This document shows positions 1 through 9,058 of a DNA stretch of 38,384 nt, piece by piece. The notes under the pieces were generated by a model that had not been told where the DNA came from, made no database searches, and saw only the letters and a list, made by a program, of their open reading frames with translations. The translations under genes and the position numbers were made by a program. The number at the start of each line of letters is the position of its first letter. Position 1 is the stretch's first letter. The stretch comes from Candidatus Aminicenantota bacterium (GTDB lineage: Bacteria; Acidobacteriota; Aminicenantia; JAMOAD01), in assembly GCA_027031485.1 (NCBI GenBank), contig JALVQI010000107.1, positions 1-38,384 on the forward strand. Reading direction: 5' to 3'.

Positions 1-1
1 T

Positions 2-64
2 GATTTTGAATTAATTAATAAACATTTAAATAAAAAAAATAACTCTGATTCTGAGGTGCGCTAA
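2..64 (+). CDS. Possible C-terminal tail of a gene entering from the left edge
   Basis: One plus-strand frame is open from the window edge for 20 codons and ends at a TAA at 62-64. The tail is hydrophilic and rich in Asn, Lys, Asp and Glu, as loose C-termini often are. No family can be named from this length. A gene ending here would converge on the secreted protein that ends at 290. An open frame of this length can occur by chance. Confidence 0.25.
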   Translation, partial: DFELINKHLNKKNNSDSEVR

Positions 65-289
65 ATATGATTATAATAAATTATAATAATTTTATTTCGG
101 TAAGATTTAATTTTGATGAAAAACGTACCTAAAAATCAATTTTATTACTATCAAAGAATAAAAACTACAATTTTATCAATCATACATTTTTGTTGTATTG
201 AAGATGAAATTTTGTTAATTCTTCTTTTTCTTTAAAATTAAACTAATATTTTAAGATTTCTCTTCCACTCTGACAAACAAAATTTTCTC
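65..289. other. AT-rich intergenic region
   Basis: About 225 bp of very AT-rich DNA lie between the possible tail at the left edge and the stop of the first secreted-protein gene. Only weak AT-only dyads are visible (for example around 72-95). I see no GC-rich terminator hairpin, RNA gene or credible ORF. Confidence 0.5.
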
Positions 290-1714
290 TCAAAGAAGGT
301 CCTGCCATCTTATATCTAATTTTATTTTGTCATGATTATTATTTTCATGGTCTTCCCTGACAAGATTATCCGGATCTACCCATAATTCCGCCCAAACATC
401 CTTTGAAGAATGAAACCATACTTTTCTCGTAATAGGAATAGATTGTCCGGGATCTAAGGCTGGTATATCAAAATATTTGGTCCCTTTGGTTTCTATGTAG
501 AATTTAAGCCTTGTGGGAGAAGATCTCTTCTTACCTATATTTTTAACTCTTGCTACAACATGGGATTCTATCCACACACTATGTTTTGGTGTTACTATCC
601 ATGTAGTAAGATCCGGAAGATTTTCCCTTACAATGGATTTCTTTGAAATATTATTATTGTAATTAGATTCTTTAATACTATGATCAGGATTCACTTCAAA
701 TATAAAATGATAGGTCAATCCCATTGTCTTTAACTTATAGGTCTGGTCAAAAACTACCGTCCTCCCGACAGGTATGGAGCTAAAAGTCTTTGTATACGTT
801 GCTACCTGTGACATCAAAATCCTTCCTGAACTATCTTTTGGATGAACTCTTAACCTTACGAATACATCCTTGGCATCGCTTTTTCCTATATTCTTTATTG
901 CAGCATGAAACTTTGCCACATGCTGTTCAAGATCCGTAAAAAAGAGTTTTTCCCCATAAACCATAAGATCAGGAAAAAGCTTAAATTTCCTTATTGATTC
1001 ATTAATTCCTTTTTTAGATAATGCATTATTAATATTTTGATTGAATGCAATGTTCGCATTTTCAATTCTAAACATTTCAGAATCATCATACACAGCATTG
1101 TCAATTGTTTTCACCCTTATCTTGTAAGAGCCATTCGGAATAGTCGCAGGGATTGTCCAGTTGTAGCTCCCATTGTTTACCGTTGAGTTTGTTATACTAA
1201 GCACCTTTGTTCCACTCTGCATTAACCTTATTTTAACATTCGCATTCATATTTCCGCTCTTTCTCCAGGTTATTGTATAGGTGTTTCCCTTATACCATGT
1301 CTGACCGGAATGAGGGTTTGTTATTGTAATGCTTGCTGTTTGAGCAGGAGTATTTGCTATGGTAAAAACATCACTATCATCATACACGGCATTGTCTATT
1401 GTTTTCACCCTTATCTTGTAAGAGCCATTTGGAATAGTCGCAGGGATTGTCCAGTTGTAGCTCCCATTGTTTACCGTTGAGTTTGTTATACTAAGTACCT
1501 TTGTTCCACCCTGAAATAATCTGATTTTAACATTCGCATTCATATTTCCGCTCTTTGTCCAGGTGATTGTATAGGTTTTACCTTTTTCCCAGAAATCTCC
1601 CGAGTGAGGACTCGTTACTGTGATACTTTGTGAATAACTAAAAGCAACAATGAATATTGCGATTAAAAAAAACATTAATAATTTTTTCATTCTTCCCTCC
1701 TTTCTTTTCTTCAT
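290..1714 (-). CDS. Secreted protein: two Kre9/KNH-like repeats plus two CARDB-like modules
   Basis: The N-terminus is a Sec signal peptide (hydrophobic stretch ending ...AFSYSQS). Two repeats of about 95 residues follow, each with the pattern PHSG..W.KG.TYTITW.KSGNMNANVKIRL and closing KIRVKTIDNAVYDDS. This is the Kre9/Knh1 N-terminal-like Ig fold (PF10342-type) common in bacterial surface proteins. The C-terminal half has two CARDB-like segments, each starting with PDL and containing a V.NIGK strand. No catalytic motif is seen, so an adhesive or carbohydrate-binding surface role is only a guess. Two starts are possible: ATG at 1714 (AAGGAGG 7 nt upstream) and in-frame ATG at 1690 (AAAGGAGG 5 nt upstream), the latter giving a more standard signal peptide. 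It is the last of three tandem paralogues. Confidence 0.85.
   Translation of the reverse strand: MKKRKEGRMKKLLMFFLIAIFIVAFSYSQSITVTSPHSGDFWEKGKTYTITWTKSGNMNANVKIRLFQGGTKVLSITNSTVNNGSYNWTIPATIPNGSYKIRVKTIDNAVYDDSDVFTIANTPAQTASITITNPHSGQTWYKGNTYTITWRKSGNMNANVKIRLMQSGTKVLSITNSTVNNGSYNWTIPATIPNGSYKIRVKTIDNAVYDDSEMFRIENANIAFNQNINNALSKKGINESIRKFKLFPDLMVYGEKLFFTDLEQHVAKFHAAIKNIGKSDAKDVFVRLRVHPKDSSGRILMSQVATYTKTFSSIPVGRTVVFDQTYKLKTMGLTYHFIFEVNPDHSIKESNYNNNISKKSIVRENLPDLTTWIVTPKHSVWIESHVVARVKNIGKKRSSPTRLKFYIETKGTKYFDIPALDPGQSIPITRKVWFHSSKDVWAELWVDPDNLVREDHENNNHDKIKLDIRWQDLL
1083..1339 (-). repeat. Intragenic direct repeat, copy A (second Kre9-like domain)
   Basis: This stretch repeats at 1377-1633 with an offset of 294 nt (98 codons). 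A core of about 105 nt around 1113-1217 differs from its partner at only three positions, so similarity is retained at DNA level as well as protein level. It encodes the second Kre9/KNH-like domain of the secreted protein. Confidence 0.8.
1377..1633 (-). repeat. Intragenic direct repeat, copy B (first Kre9-like domain)
   Basis: This is the partner of 1083-1339 and encodes the first Kre9/KNH-like domain. Its segment 1521-1603 is also identical over 83 nt to 3769-3851 in the paralogue two genes away, which points to recent duplication or gene conversion within the cluster. Confidence 0.8.
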
Positions 1715-1761
1715 TTTTTTCCTCCTTACATTTTAATTAAAACTACTATGTTTACTTCCGT

Positions 1762-2532
1762 TTATTTTGAATGAAGCGAAATGGGAACTTTAATCGTAAT
1801 ATCAACACTCCCCTTTATACTTTTTGTTCCGCCTATTGTGTAGATTTTTATTTTATAACGCTTTCCTGTAAACGAACCTAATCCTTTCGGAACTATCCAT
1901 GAATATGTCGATTCAGATTTGCCAGTAGTGGGGGATAATACATCATTGCCATCATATATAACTTTAATCAGGGATTTTCCGTTAAAATTATACAAACCAA
2001 TTTTAATATGTTTACCTTTAGTATATATGTTGTTCCAAATTATATTGTATCTTTTCCCCTCAAACCAAGTTGTTGAAGCTTTAGGCTCGATAATTCTTAT
2101 ATGAAGATTAGTATGAGGAGAAAGAACCGCTGTCTTCGCAAACATTGCCCGTTTTTTATCCAGTTCCGGATTTCTGATAATAAAAGCCCCGCTAGTACCC
2201 CTAACAGAATTGTCAATAGTTTCTATGTATATATAGTAAGTTCCGGTCTCTAAACTTTTAGGCACCTCCCATATACAACTCCCATCATTAGGTGTCATAT
2301 CTACTATCATCCCAAATATCATTACCCTTCGCTTTATTTTCCGCAGTAATTTTATTTTTACAAATGCATCCATGCTCCCGCTCCTTGTCCAAGTGATTAT
2401 ATAGGTATGACCTGTAAGCCATGTAAGCAATGGGTAAGCCGCATGAGGCTCCTCTACCGTAATCTTTGAAGCAAAACTCATTGCGTTTATAAACACTGCG
2501 ATTAAAAGAATCATAAATAATCTTTTCTTCAT
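1762..2532 (-). CDS. Secreted protein with two divergent Kre9/KNH-like domains
   Basis: This 256-residue protein has a signal peptide (MKKRLFMILLIAVFINAMSF) and two Ig-like segments. The first (about residues 25-125) keeps the EPHA..W.TGHTYIITW.RSGSM..FVKIKL and IETIDNSV features of the Kre9-like repeat. The second (about residues 145-250) is more divergent but keeps W.EGKRYNIIW and a YSW.VP motif. There is no CARDB module and no catalytic motif. It sits between two longer paralogues, 47 nt from the downstream gene and 71 nt from the upstream one. Its low similarity to the near-identical outer repeats suggests an older duplicate. Function unknown. Confidence 0.75.
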   Translation of the reverse strand: MKKRLFMILLIAVFINAMSFASKITVEEPHAAYPLLTWLTGHTYIITWTRSGSMDAFVKIKLLRKIKRRVMIFGMIVDMTPNDGSCIWEVPKSLETGTYYIYIETIDNSVRGTSGAFIIRNPELDKKRAMFAKTAVLSPHTNLHIRIIEPKASTTWFEGKRYNIIWNNIYTKGKHIKIGLYNFNGKSLIKVIYDGNDVLSPTTGKSESTYSWIVPKGLGSFTGKRYKIKIYTIGGTKSIKGSVDITIKVPISLHSK

Positions 2533-2603
2533 TTTTTTCCTCTTTACATTACATTTTAATAAATTAAATTTCCCTTCTTTAATATTTTAATTATTTTTCT
2601 ACT

Positions 2604-3941
2604 TTATTGGTTTAACATTTTAGTAAAAGTATTGTTATCTTCCCTTATTTCATGAACTTTATTTTCAGGATCAACTTTTATTATAATTTTTGGACTCCTG
2701 TTATACATAAATGCTTGATCTTTAAAAACCTTTACAGAGAATTTTCCGGGTTCTATGGAATGCTGTATTTTATATTCCAGTTGATAGCTTAAAACCCATT
2801 GATTATTGTCTAAGTAGAATATCCGGACTCTTACAACAACATTTTTTGGGGTTTTAACTTTTCCCTTATTGTGCACCGAAACAAAGATATCTCCCTTCAG
2901 CCAATAATTATTACCACTTGCAGTTTTCAATTTAACAAGAGGTGAAACATATGCGCTAACCGTAAGATCCGGCAAAAATGAAATGATTGGATATATTGAG
3001 GAGGATCTCTTAATAGAAAAAGCTCCGCTGTCTCCGTAAACATTGCCTGTGAGAGTGGAAATTCTTACTATATAATCACCTGTTGGTACCGATAAAGGAA
3101 TTTTCCACTGCATTTCTCCGTTATTTGGAGTCATAGTGCTAATTTCCATTATTTTTTCTCCATTAGAAAATTTAATTAAAAAGATCTTTAATCGCGTCCT
3201 TGAACTTAAATTGCTATTTATCCATCTTATTTGGAGATTATCCAATCTCGCAAAATGATCTCCTTTCTTAGGTGAAGTAACTGTTATCTTTTCCCCTATG
3301 TGTATGGGGGTATCTATGATAGAAAATGTTTCTCCGTCATCATAGACTGCATTGTCTATGGTCTTCACCCTTATATAGTAAGCACCCTTTGACAAACTTG
3401 CCGGAACTTTCCAGCTGTAACTTCCGTTATTTATTGTTGAATCTGTTATGCTTAAAATCTTTGTACCCCTCTGCATTAATCTGATCTTTACATTTGTATT
3501 CATCTTACCGCTCTTTGTCCAGGTGATTGTATAGGTCTTTCCTTTGCACCATTTCTGACCCGAATGGGGACTTGTTACAGTGATGTTTGCAGCAGGAGCA
3601 TTCCCTATCGTAAAAACTTCACCGTCATCATAGACTGCATTGTCTATGGTCTTCACCCTTATATGGTAAGAGCCGTTTGACAAACTTGCCGGAACCGTCC
3701 ATGAATAGCTGCCGTTATTGGGAGTTGAATCCGTTACAGCAAGTATCTTTGTGTTGCCCTGCATTAACCTGATTTTAACATTCGCATTCATATTTCCGCT
3801 CTTTGTCCAGGTGATTGTATAGGTTTTACCTTTTTCCCAGAAATCTCCCGAATGAGGATTGGTTACAGTAATGCTTTGAGAGAAACCAATTGATGCTAAT
3901 GTGAATACTATAATTAAAATTAGAAAAAACTTACTTCTCAT
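2604..3941 (-). CDS. Secreted protein: three Kre9/KNH-like repeats plus a CARDB-like domain
   Basis: This 445-residue protein has a signal peptide ending near SIGFSQS and three Kre9/KNH-like domains (about 22-115, 118-212 and 218-310). The first two are very similar and the third more divergent (KGDHFARLDNLQIRW). A C-terminal CARDB-like domain begins at FLPDLTVSAY and ends with KVDPENKVHEIREDNN. The start is supported by AAAGGAGGGG just upstream of the ATG. It is the first gene of the three-paralogue cluster. No enzyme motif is seen; a cell-surface structural or binding role is inferred from the fold only. Confidence 0.85.
   Translation of the reverse strand: MRSKFFLILIIVFTLASIGFSQSITVTNPHSGDFWEKGKTYTITWTKSGNMNANVKIRLMQGNTKILAVTDSTPNNGSYSWTVPASLSNGSYHIRVKTIDNAVYDDGEVFTIGNAPAANITVTSPHSGQKWCKGKTYTITWTKSGKMNTNVKIRLMQRGTKILSITDSTINNGSYSWKVPASLSKGAYYIRVKTIDNAVYDDGETFSIIDTPIHIGEKITVTSPKKGDHFARLDNLQIRWINSNLSSRTRLKIFLIKFSNGEKIMEISTMTPNNGEMQWKIPLSVPTGDYIVRISTLTGNVYGDSGAFSIKRSSSIYPIISFLPDLTVSAYVSPLVKLKTASGNNYWLKGDIFVSVHNKGKVKTPKNVVVRVRIFYLDNNQWVLSYQLEYKIQHSIEPGKFSVKVFKDQAFMYNRSPKIIIKVDPENKVHEIREDNNTFTKMLNQ
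3769..3851 (-). repeat. 83-nt segment identical to 1521-1603
   Basis: Reading both stretches base by base shows no difference over 83 nt, although they lie in different genes about 2.2 kb apart. Both encode the first Kre9-like domain just after the signal peptide. Identity at synonymous sites implies recent duplication, gene conversion or recombination between the paralogues. Confidence 0.8.
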
Positions 3942-4414
3942 TTTCCCCTCCTTTCAAAAATCATTAAATTTAATACTGCAATTTTTATGCCATTTGAATT
4001 TAAAAATCATGTTTCTTATAAATTAAGCCTTTTAAGAAAATTTTTTCTATAAAAGCAACAATTTTGTCAACAAAACGACAAAATTGCCAGCAAAAAGTTG
4101 AAATTGTTTAATCCCCATGGAACATAAAAAGCTAATAATCCATCAAAAAGCTCTGTTAATAAGAAAGAAAAATTAATACACCTAATTTATCTTTAATTTC
4201 ATAAAAAATTATAAATAGCTTTATTCCGGACCATTGAAAATCATTGTCTCTGAATAAAATTTTCTTAATTCACCAATAATTGATTGGAAATATCCTTTCA
4301 AGTGCCGCAGGAAAGATAGGAGCAAGATGCTTGCTCTCTCACATAGCTTAATAGTGATTTTTTTACTTTTTACAATTTATTTTACGGTCAAGAATTAAAA
4401 TTTAATATTTGAGG
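3942..4414. other. 473-bp intergenic region upstream of the secreted-protein cluster
   Basis: There is no credible ORF. The region contains a perfect 10-bp dyad at 4059-4086 and a 7-bp hairpin at 4320-4336 (GAGCAAG / CTTGCTC with a 3-nt loop), otherwise AT-rich DNA. It lies between the end of nrnA (4415) and the first secreted-protein gene (start 3941), so it should hold the end of the translation operon and the promoter of the secreted-protein genes. Confidence 0.6.
4059..4086. promoter_or_regulatory. Perfect 10-bp inverted repeat, candidate operator
   Basis: CAATTTTGTC at 4059-4068 and its exact reverse complement GACAAAATTG at 4077-4086 flank an 8-nt spacer. On the minus strand the second arm overlaps a TTGACA hexamer that could be a -35 element, about 120 nt upstream of the secreted-protein start. 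No U-tract follows in either direction, so a protein-binding site is more likely than a terminator. Confidence 0.4.
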
Positions 4415-5371
4415 TTATAAATCAAGCTTTTCAAACTCTTTTAAAAGAATCTGTTTTATAGTGTGAATTTTTTTATTTGAGTAAAATCCTGCCGCATGAA
4501 GATGACCGCCTCCTCCGAACTTTTCGGCAATTTTGCTTGAATCCGCATTATCCCTTGATCTTAATGAGACTCTGTAAGAACCATCATCGTTCTCTTTTAA
4601 AAAAGCAACTATTTTAACCTTTCTGATTGATCTTACAATTGTGACTATGTCTTCAGTTTCAACATCCTTTAAATTAAGCTCATCTAAAAATTTTTTATGC
4701 ATCGTGATAAACGCAACCTTATCATCAAGGAATGTCTCCAGGGTTCCAAGCACCTTTGATATCAGTTTAACCTTTTCCGGAGTATAATTTTCAAAAAGCA
4801 GTCTGTTTACCTTAACAGGATCAGCCCCTTTTTCAACAAGCTCCGCACTTACCTTAAAAGCTTTTGAATTAACATTTGTAAACCTGAATCCTCCCGTATC
4901 AGAGACTATCCCGGAATAAAGCAAGGTCGCTATCTCTTTGTCTATTTCAACTCCAAGATAAAAGGCCAATTCATAGATCATAATCGCTACCGCGCTTTCT
5001 TCCGGATCCACCCAATTTAACTCCACCTCCTCTTCATTTGAAAGATGATGATCTATTAAAATTCTAAAATAACGGTCAAGATTCTTTTGTCCTGATCTTT
5101 CCTCTGTAGAACATTCAATTAAAACAACCACATCAAATTCCTGAGGATAAATATCTCCGAACTCTATAACATCATAGTGTGGGAAATAGGTTAGAGGAGG
5201 CTGAGGAATATCTTTATTGACATATCTTACCTCTTTTCCCATTTTCTTTAGCATGAGATAAAGAGCCAGACCCGAACCTATAGAATCCCCATCAGGTCTT
5301 ATATGGGAGGTTATTGCTATCTTCCGGCTTTTTTTCAGTTTTTCAGCTATCTCTTTTGCTTCCCTGTTCAT
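4415..5371 (-). CDS. nrnA: DHH-family phosphoesterase, NrnA-like
   Basis: NrnA-type enzymes degrade nano-RNAs and dephosphorylate pAp, and related members hydrolyse cyclic dinucleotides. The DHH domain shows SHIRPDGDSIGS (residues 22-33; H23, D27 and D29 as metal ligands), the DHH signature at 107-109 and a further Asp in SDTGG (D158). The C-terminal DHHA1 domain ends with GGGGHLHAAG (286-295), the substrate-binding glycine-rich motif. The usual Asp of motif II is Glu here (LIECS, E86), a variant I believe occurs in several DHH subfamilies. The length (318) is normal. The start overlaps the end of rbfA by 29 nt; no other in-frame ATG precedes the domain. nrnA next to rbfA is a widespread order. 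Confidence 0.9.
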   Translation of the reverse strand: MNREAKEIAEKLKKSRKIAITSHIRPDGDSIGSGLALYLMLKKMGKEVRYVNKDIPQPPLTYFPHYDVIEFGDIYPQEFDVVVLIECSTEERSGQKNLDRYFRILIDHHLSNEEEVELNWVDPEESAVAIMIYELAFYLGVEIDKEIATLLYSGIVSDTGGFRFTNVNSKAFKVSAELVEKGADPVKVNRLLFENYTPEKVKLISKVLGTLETFLDDKVAFITMHKKFLDELNLKDVETEDIVTIVRSIRKVKIVAFLKENDDGSYRVSLRSRDNADSSKIAEKFGGGGHLHAAGFYSNKKIHTIKQILLKEFEKLDL

Positions 5372-5654
5372 CTATAATCTCTTCTTTTATGAATTGTAAA
5401 AATGGAGTATACCTTAAATTCAATTTTTTTGCAATCTGTTTTCTAAAGTATCCTTTTCTTTTATTAAGAGTTAGTATTGTTTTCTCTTCATTCTCACCGA
5501 AAACAGATATATAAAAAAAAGCTGTGGAAAGGTCAGCGGAAAGTTCCACTCTTGATAAGGTGATTAGATTATTATGTTGAAAGTTTAAAAGCTCCATTGA
5601 GATCAGATTTCTCAAAAGATGCTTTATTCTCTCCTCTTTTATTCTCTTACTCAT
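5343..5654 (-). CDS. rbfA: 30S ribosome-binding factor A
   Basis: RbfA assists late maturation of the 30S subunit at the 5' end of 16S rRNA. The 103-residue product has the single KH-like RbfA fold: an N-terminal helix (RIKEERIKHLLRNLIS), a central strand pair around LSRVELSADLSTAFFYISVFG and the closing RKQIAKKLNLRYTPFLQF, which matches the family's conserved L..R..P.L.F block. It overlaps ylxP by 8 nt and nrnA by 29 nt, so translational coupling is likely. Confidence 0.93.
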   Translation of the reverse strand: MSKRIKEERIKHLLRNLISMELLNFQHNNLITLSRVELSADLSTAFFYISVFGENEEKTILTLNKRKGYFRKQIAKKLNLRYTPFLQFIKEEIIDEQGSKRDS

Positions 5655-5928
5655 ATCTCACCTTAATATTAAAAGGAGAAACTCCGATTTTTTCTTCTAT
5701 TGTATCTATGATATTTGAAAACATATTATCCACTATCCTCTTTTCATTATTTACAATAGCAACCCCAAACATAACTCTCTGCCACAACTCAAAAAAATCT
5801 ATCTCAGCTATTGAAACATTGAACCTTGCCTTGATTTTATCCCGAATCATATTTACCACTTTTCTTTTTTCTTTTAATGAGTGAGAGTGGGGAAGATACA
5901 GCTCAAAGGTAAAAATTCCCACTATCAT
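5647..5928 (-). CDS. ylxP: DUF503 family protein, YlxP-like
   Basis: This small protein (93 residues) has the DUF503 pattern: hydrophobic first strand, LPHSHSLKEKRKVV, then a ferredoxin-like alpha/beta body with WQRVMFGVAIV. YlxP-family proteins are commonly encoded between infB and rbfA, as here, and are linked to ribosome biology without a firmly defined biochemical role. It overlaps infB by 4 nt (ATGA type) and rbfA by 8 nt, fully embedded in the operon. Confidence 0.9.
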   Translation of the reverse strand: MIVGIFTFELYLPHSHSLKEKRKVVNMIRDKIKARFNVSIAEIDFFELWQRVMFGVAIVNNEKRIVDNMFSNIIDTIEEKIGVSPFNIKVRYE

Positions 5929-8003
5929 ATTTTTTGTTTAATTCTCTCTATTTTAAATGTCTCTAAAATATCTCCTTGCTTAACATCATTGAAATTTCTG
6001 ATTTTTATTCCACATTCCTGTCCATTTTTAATAACATTAACATCCTTTGAATAATGCTTTAAACTTTCAATCTCCCCGGTAAAAATAACTACCCCGTTTC
6101 TTACCACTCTGATATTTGATTCTTTCTCCACCTTTCCTTCACTAACATAACAACCGGCCACCGTCCCCACTCTGGGAACTTTAAAGACCTTTTTAACCTC
6201 AGCTGTTCCCAAAAAGATCTCTTTTTCAATAGGCGATAAAATTCCTTCAAGAGAAGCTTTTATTTCATCAAGGAGTTGATAAATTATTGTATAATATCTT
6301 ATTTCAACTTTTTCATTTTTTGCTAAATCTCTTACCCTTTTATTAGCTCTTACATTATAGCAAATTATTATTGCATTTGTTGTGGAAGCAAGGAGAACAT
6401 CACTCTCACTAACAGCTCCGGTGGTGCTTTGAACAATATCTATCTTTACTTCGGGATGCTTTATCTTATTCAAACTATCCTCTATGGCTTCAAGAGAACC
6501 TTCCACATCAGCTTTGATTATCAAAGGAAGTTTTTTTACTCCTTCTCCCTTTACCTTCTTCATAAAATCCTCAAGGGAAAATCTCCTTTCGAGCTTTTTC
6601 CTTCTCTCCTCTTCAGCCTTTTCCTTTCTCAGAGCCGCTATTACCTGAGCTTTTTCAAGAGATGGAACCACTTGAAATAATTCCCCTGCTTTCGGAGTTT
6701 CATTAAAGCCACTTATTTCAACCGCTGAAACCATTTTTGCTTCTTTTAATCTTTTTCCCCTTTCATCCTCAAGAGATCTTACCTTACCATAAGTTACTCC
6801 GGAAATAAAAGGATCTCCCTGTTTAATTACCCCTTCCTTTATTATAACATTTGCCACACTCCCCTTTTTGGGGTCAAGCCTTGATTCAAGAATATAACCT
6901 TTGGCGGGAATTGTCGGATCCCCCTTTAGTTCATTCATTTCAGCCACCAAAAGGATCATTTCAAGAAGTTCTTCAAGTCCAATTCTTTTTTTTGCAGAGA
7001 TTTCAACTGAAACAACATCTCCGCCATAATCTTCCACCATTACACCATGTTTTAAAAGTTCTTGTTTAACTTTCATCGGATTAGCTTCAGGTTTGTCTAT
7101 TTTGTTTATTGCCACTATCATAGGAACACCGGCCGTTTTTGCATGACTTATCGCTTCCACGGTTTGCGGCATAACCCCATCATCCGCGGCAACTACAAGA
7201 ATAACTATATCTGTGATATTTGCCCCTCTCAATCTCAATCTTGCAAAAGCTTCATGTCCCGGAGTATCAATAAATACGATTTCCTTACCTTTGTATGTTA
7301 TTTTCGAAGCTCCTATGTGTTGTGTAATCCCTCCTTTTTCCCTGTCAGCAACATTTGTATTTCTTAAAGCATCAAGAAGAGTGGTTTTCCCGTGATCAAC
7401 ATGTCCCATTACTGTTACCAATGGAGGTCTTTCCATTAAATTTTTTTCATCCCTTTCTTCTGATATTTCCTCTATTACCTTGGCTTCAAAACTTTTCTTC
7501 TCTGCTTCCAATCCGAAGATTGAAAGAATCTTTTCAGCTTCCTCCACAGATAGGCTTTTGTTAACAGTTAAAATGATTTTATTCAATATAAGCTTTTGAA
7601 TTAAATCCTTGGCCTTCATCCCCATTTTTTCTGCCAACTCTTTTACTGTAATCCCTTCGTATACGACTATTTTACCTGTTTCCTTTCCCTTCTCAAAATA
7701 CTTCTTATCCCTTTTCTTTTTCTGAGGTTCTTCTTTTTTATCCGGTTTTTTTTCTTCTTTTATTATTCTTTTCTCTTTTATATATTCCTTTTTTGCCTCT
7801 TTCTTTTTAGTTTCTGTTTTTTTTTCTTTTTTTAATTTCTGGTTGTCTCCCTCCAAATAAAAATTTTTAAGCCTTGTCTCTTCTTCCTCAGTGAGGCTAT
7901 TGCTACTCGTATTTTTTTCAATTCCGAGGCCTTTTAAATCTTCCAAAACCCTTTTATTCTCTTTACCCAATTCCCTGGCTATCTGATAAATTCTTTTCCC
8001 CAT
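5925..8003 (-). CDS. infB: Translation initiation factor IF-2
   Basis: IF-2 is the GTPase that delivers initiator tRNA and promotes subunit joining. The 692-residue protein has an N-terminal IF2_N segment (1-48), a Lys/Glu-rich linker (55-108), a second IF2_N segment (about 112-165) and the G domain. The G domain carries GHVDHGKT (200-207), DTPGH (246-250) and NKID (300-303), followed by SAKK. Domains II, III and IV follow, including the late [19 protein letters not shown] region. The N-terminal extension is shorter than in E. coli. The start follows the nusA stop with no gap. Confidence 0.97.
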   Translation of the reverse strand: MGKRIYQIARELGKENKRVLEDLKGLGIEKNTSSNSLTEEEETRLKNFYLEGDNQKLKKEKKTETKKKEAKKEYIKEKRIIKEEKKPDKKEEPQKKKRDKKYFEKGKETGKIVVYEGITVKELAEKMGMKAKDLIQKLILNKIILTVNKSLSVEEAEKILSIFGLEAEKKSFEAKVIEEISEERDEKNLMERPPLVTVMGHVDHGKTTLLDALRNTNVADREKGGITQHIGASKITYKGKEIVFIDTPGHEAFARLRLRGANITDIVILVVAADDGVMPQTVEAISHAKTAGVPMIVAINKIDKPEANPMKVKQELLKHGVMVEDYGGDVVSVEISAKKRIGLEELLEMILLVAEMNELKGDPTIPAKGYILESRLDPKKGSVANVIIKEGVIKQGDPFISGVTYGKVRSLEDERGKRLKEAKMVSAVEISGFNETPKAGELFQVVPSLEKAQVIAALRKEKAEEERRKKLERRFSLEDFMKKVKGEGVKKLPLIIKADVEGSLEAIEDSLNKIKHPEVKIDIVQSTTGAVSESDVLLASTTNAIIICYNVRANKRVRDLAKNEKVEIRYYTIIYQLLDEIKASLEGILSPIEKEIFLGTAEVKKVFKVPRVGTVAGCYVSEGKVEKESNIRVVRNGVVIFTGEIESLKHYSKDVNVIKNGQECGIKIRNFNDVKQGDILETFKIERIKQKI

Positions 8004-9032
8004 TTAATCCTCTCTTTGCAAATCTATATGCCATCCGGTTAATTTGGATGCAAGTTTAACATTTACTCCCTGTTTACCAATAGCTATAGCCAATTGTTCC
8101 TTGGGTACATAAACAATAGCCTTTCTTTCCTCTTCGCTTAAAATTTTTATTCTTGAAATCTTCGCAGGAGCCATGGCATTTTTTATGAATATTTCAGGAT
8201 TTTCAGACCAGATTACCACATCAATCCTTTCCCCGCTTAATTCTCTGGTAACCGCTAAAATCCTGTTACCTCTCATACCAATGCAGGCGCCGATTGGGTC
8301 TATGTTTTTTTCCTTTGTATAAACGGCGATTTTTGATTTTTCTCCCGGTTCTCTCACTACGGATTTTAATTCAATTGTTCCATCGGCGATTTCAGGAATT
8401 TCAAATTCCAATAATTTTATAAGAAAAGATTTTGATCTTCTTGTTAAGATTATCTGGGGGTCTTTTCCCTCTTTGTATACTTTTCTAATTAATGCTTTTA
8501 ACTCCATCCCCCTTTTTATATTATCCGTTTTAAGCTGCTCCTTTTTGGGAAGCAATGCTTCTGCCTTACCAACACTAAGGACAGCATCATTCCCCAAAAA
8601 TCTTCTGACTTTTCCGGTAATAATTGTTCCTATTTTAGGAGCAAATTCCTTATAAACCTTGTCTCTCTCAGCAGTGGAAATTTCATTATATATTATATTT
8701 TTAGCAACTTGTGCTGATATTCTCCCCAAAATTTCAGCCGGGAGGTTTATTTCAATGGTATCACCCAATTTTACATCGGGATTTGTTTTTTTCGCCTGTT
8801 CCCAGGAAACTTCCTTTGCTTCATCCTTAACTTTCTTAACAACCACTTTTTTAGTAAAAATTTTGATATCTCCTTTTTTCCAATCAAAATCTATATTAAC
8901 AGGTTCATTCTCCTTAAAATAGATCTTTGCCGCTGTTTTTATGGCATCTTCTATTGCTTTGAAAAAGATTTCTCTGTCAATACCTTTTTCTCTGCTGACC
9001 TGCTCAATAATCTCTAACAAATTTTTCGGCAT
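8004..9032 (-). CDS. nusA: Transcription termination/antitermination factor NusA
   Basis: NusA binds RNA polymerase and modulates pausing, termination and antitermination. Domains in order: N-terminal RNAP-binding domain (1 to about 130), S1 domain (about 132-198, beginning IGTIITGKVRRFLG), KH1 and KH2 (about 200-342, with GACIGMRGNRI and AIGKQGVNVKLA as the two GxxG loops). The protein is 342 residues and stops after KH2, so it lacks the acidic repeats of the E. coli protein, as is common outside Proteobacteria. AAGGAAGG lies upstream of the ATG. It is the first gene of the operon; no rimP precedes it. Confidence 0.95.
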   Translation of the reverse strand: MPKNLLEIIEQVSREKGIDREIFFKAIEDAIKTAAKIYFKENEPVNIDFDWKKGDIKIFTKKVVVKKVKDEAKEVSWEQAKKTNPDVKLGDTIEINLPAEILGRISAQVAKNIIYNEISTAERDKVYKEFAPKIGTIITGKVRRFLGNDAVLSVGKAEALLPKKEQLKTDNIKRGMELKALIRKVYKEGKDPQIILTRRSKSFLIKLLEFEIPEIADGTIELKSVVREPGEKSKIAVYTKEKNIDPIGACIGMRGNRILAVTRELSGERIDVVIWSENPEIFIKNAMAPAKISRIKILSEEERKAIVYVPKEQLAIAIGKQGVNVKLASKLTGWHIDLQRED

Positions 9033-9058
9033 AATAAACCTTCCTTTTTTTACTGCAT

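Noticed and set aside
1083-3851. Repeats in the secreted-protein cluster as CRISPR or mobile-element repeats
   Set aside because: They are in-frame domain repeats with about 290-nt period, encode conserved Ig-like modules and have no spacers, inverted ends or transposase.
4320-4336. Hairpin GAGCAAG / CTTGCTC as an intrinsic terminator of the nusA-nrnA operon
   Set aside because: The stem is only 7 bp and no T-run follows on the minus strand; the nearest T-run lies 20 nt away on the plus strand, where no gene ends.
5597-5884. Plus-strand ORF antisense to ylxP
   Set aside because: It fully overlaps a well-conserved DUF503 gene in the translation operon and has no ribosome-binding site or family match.
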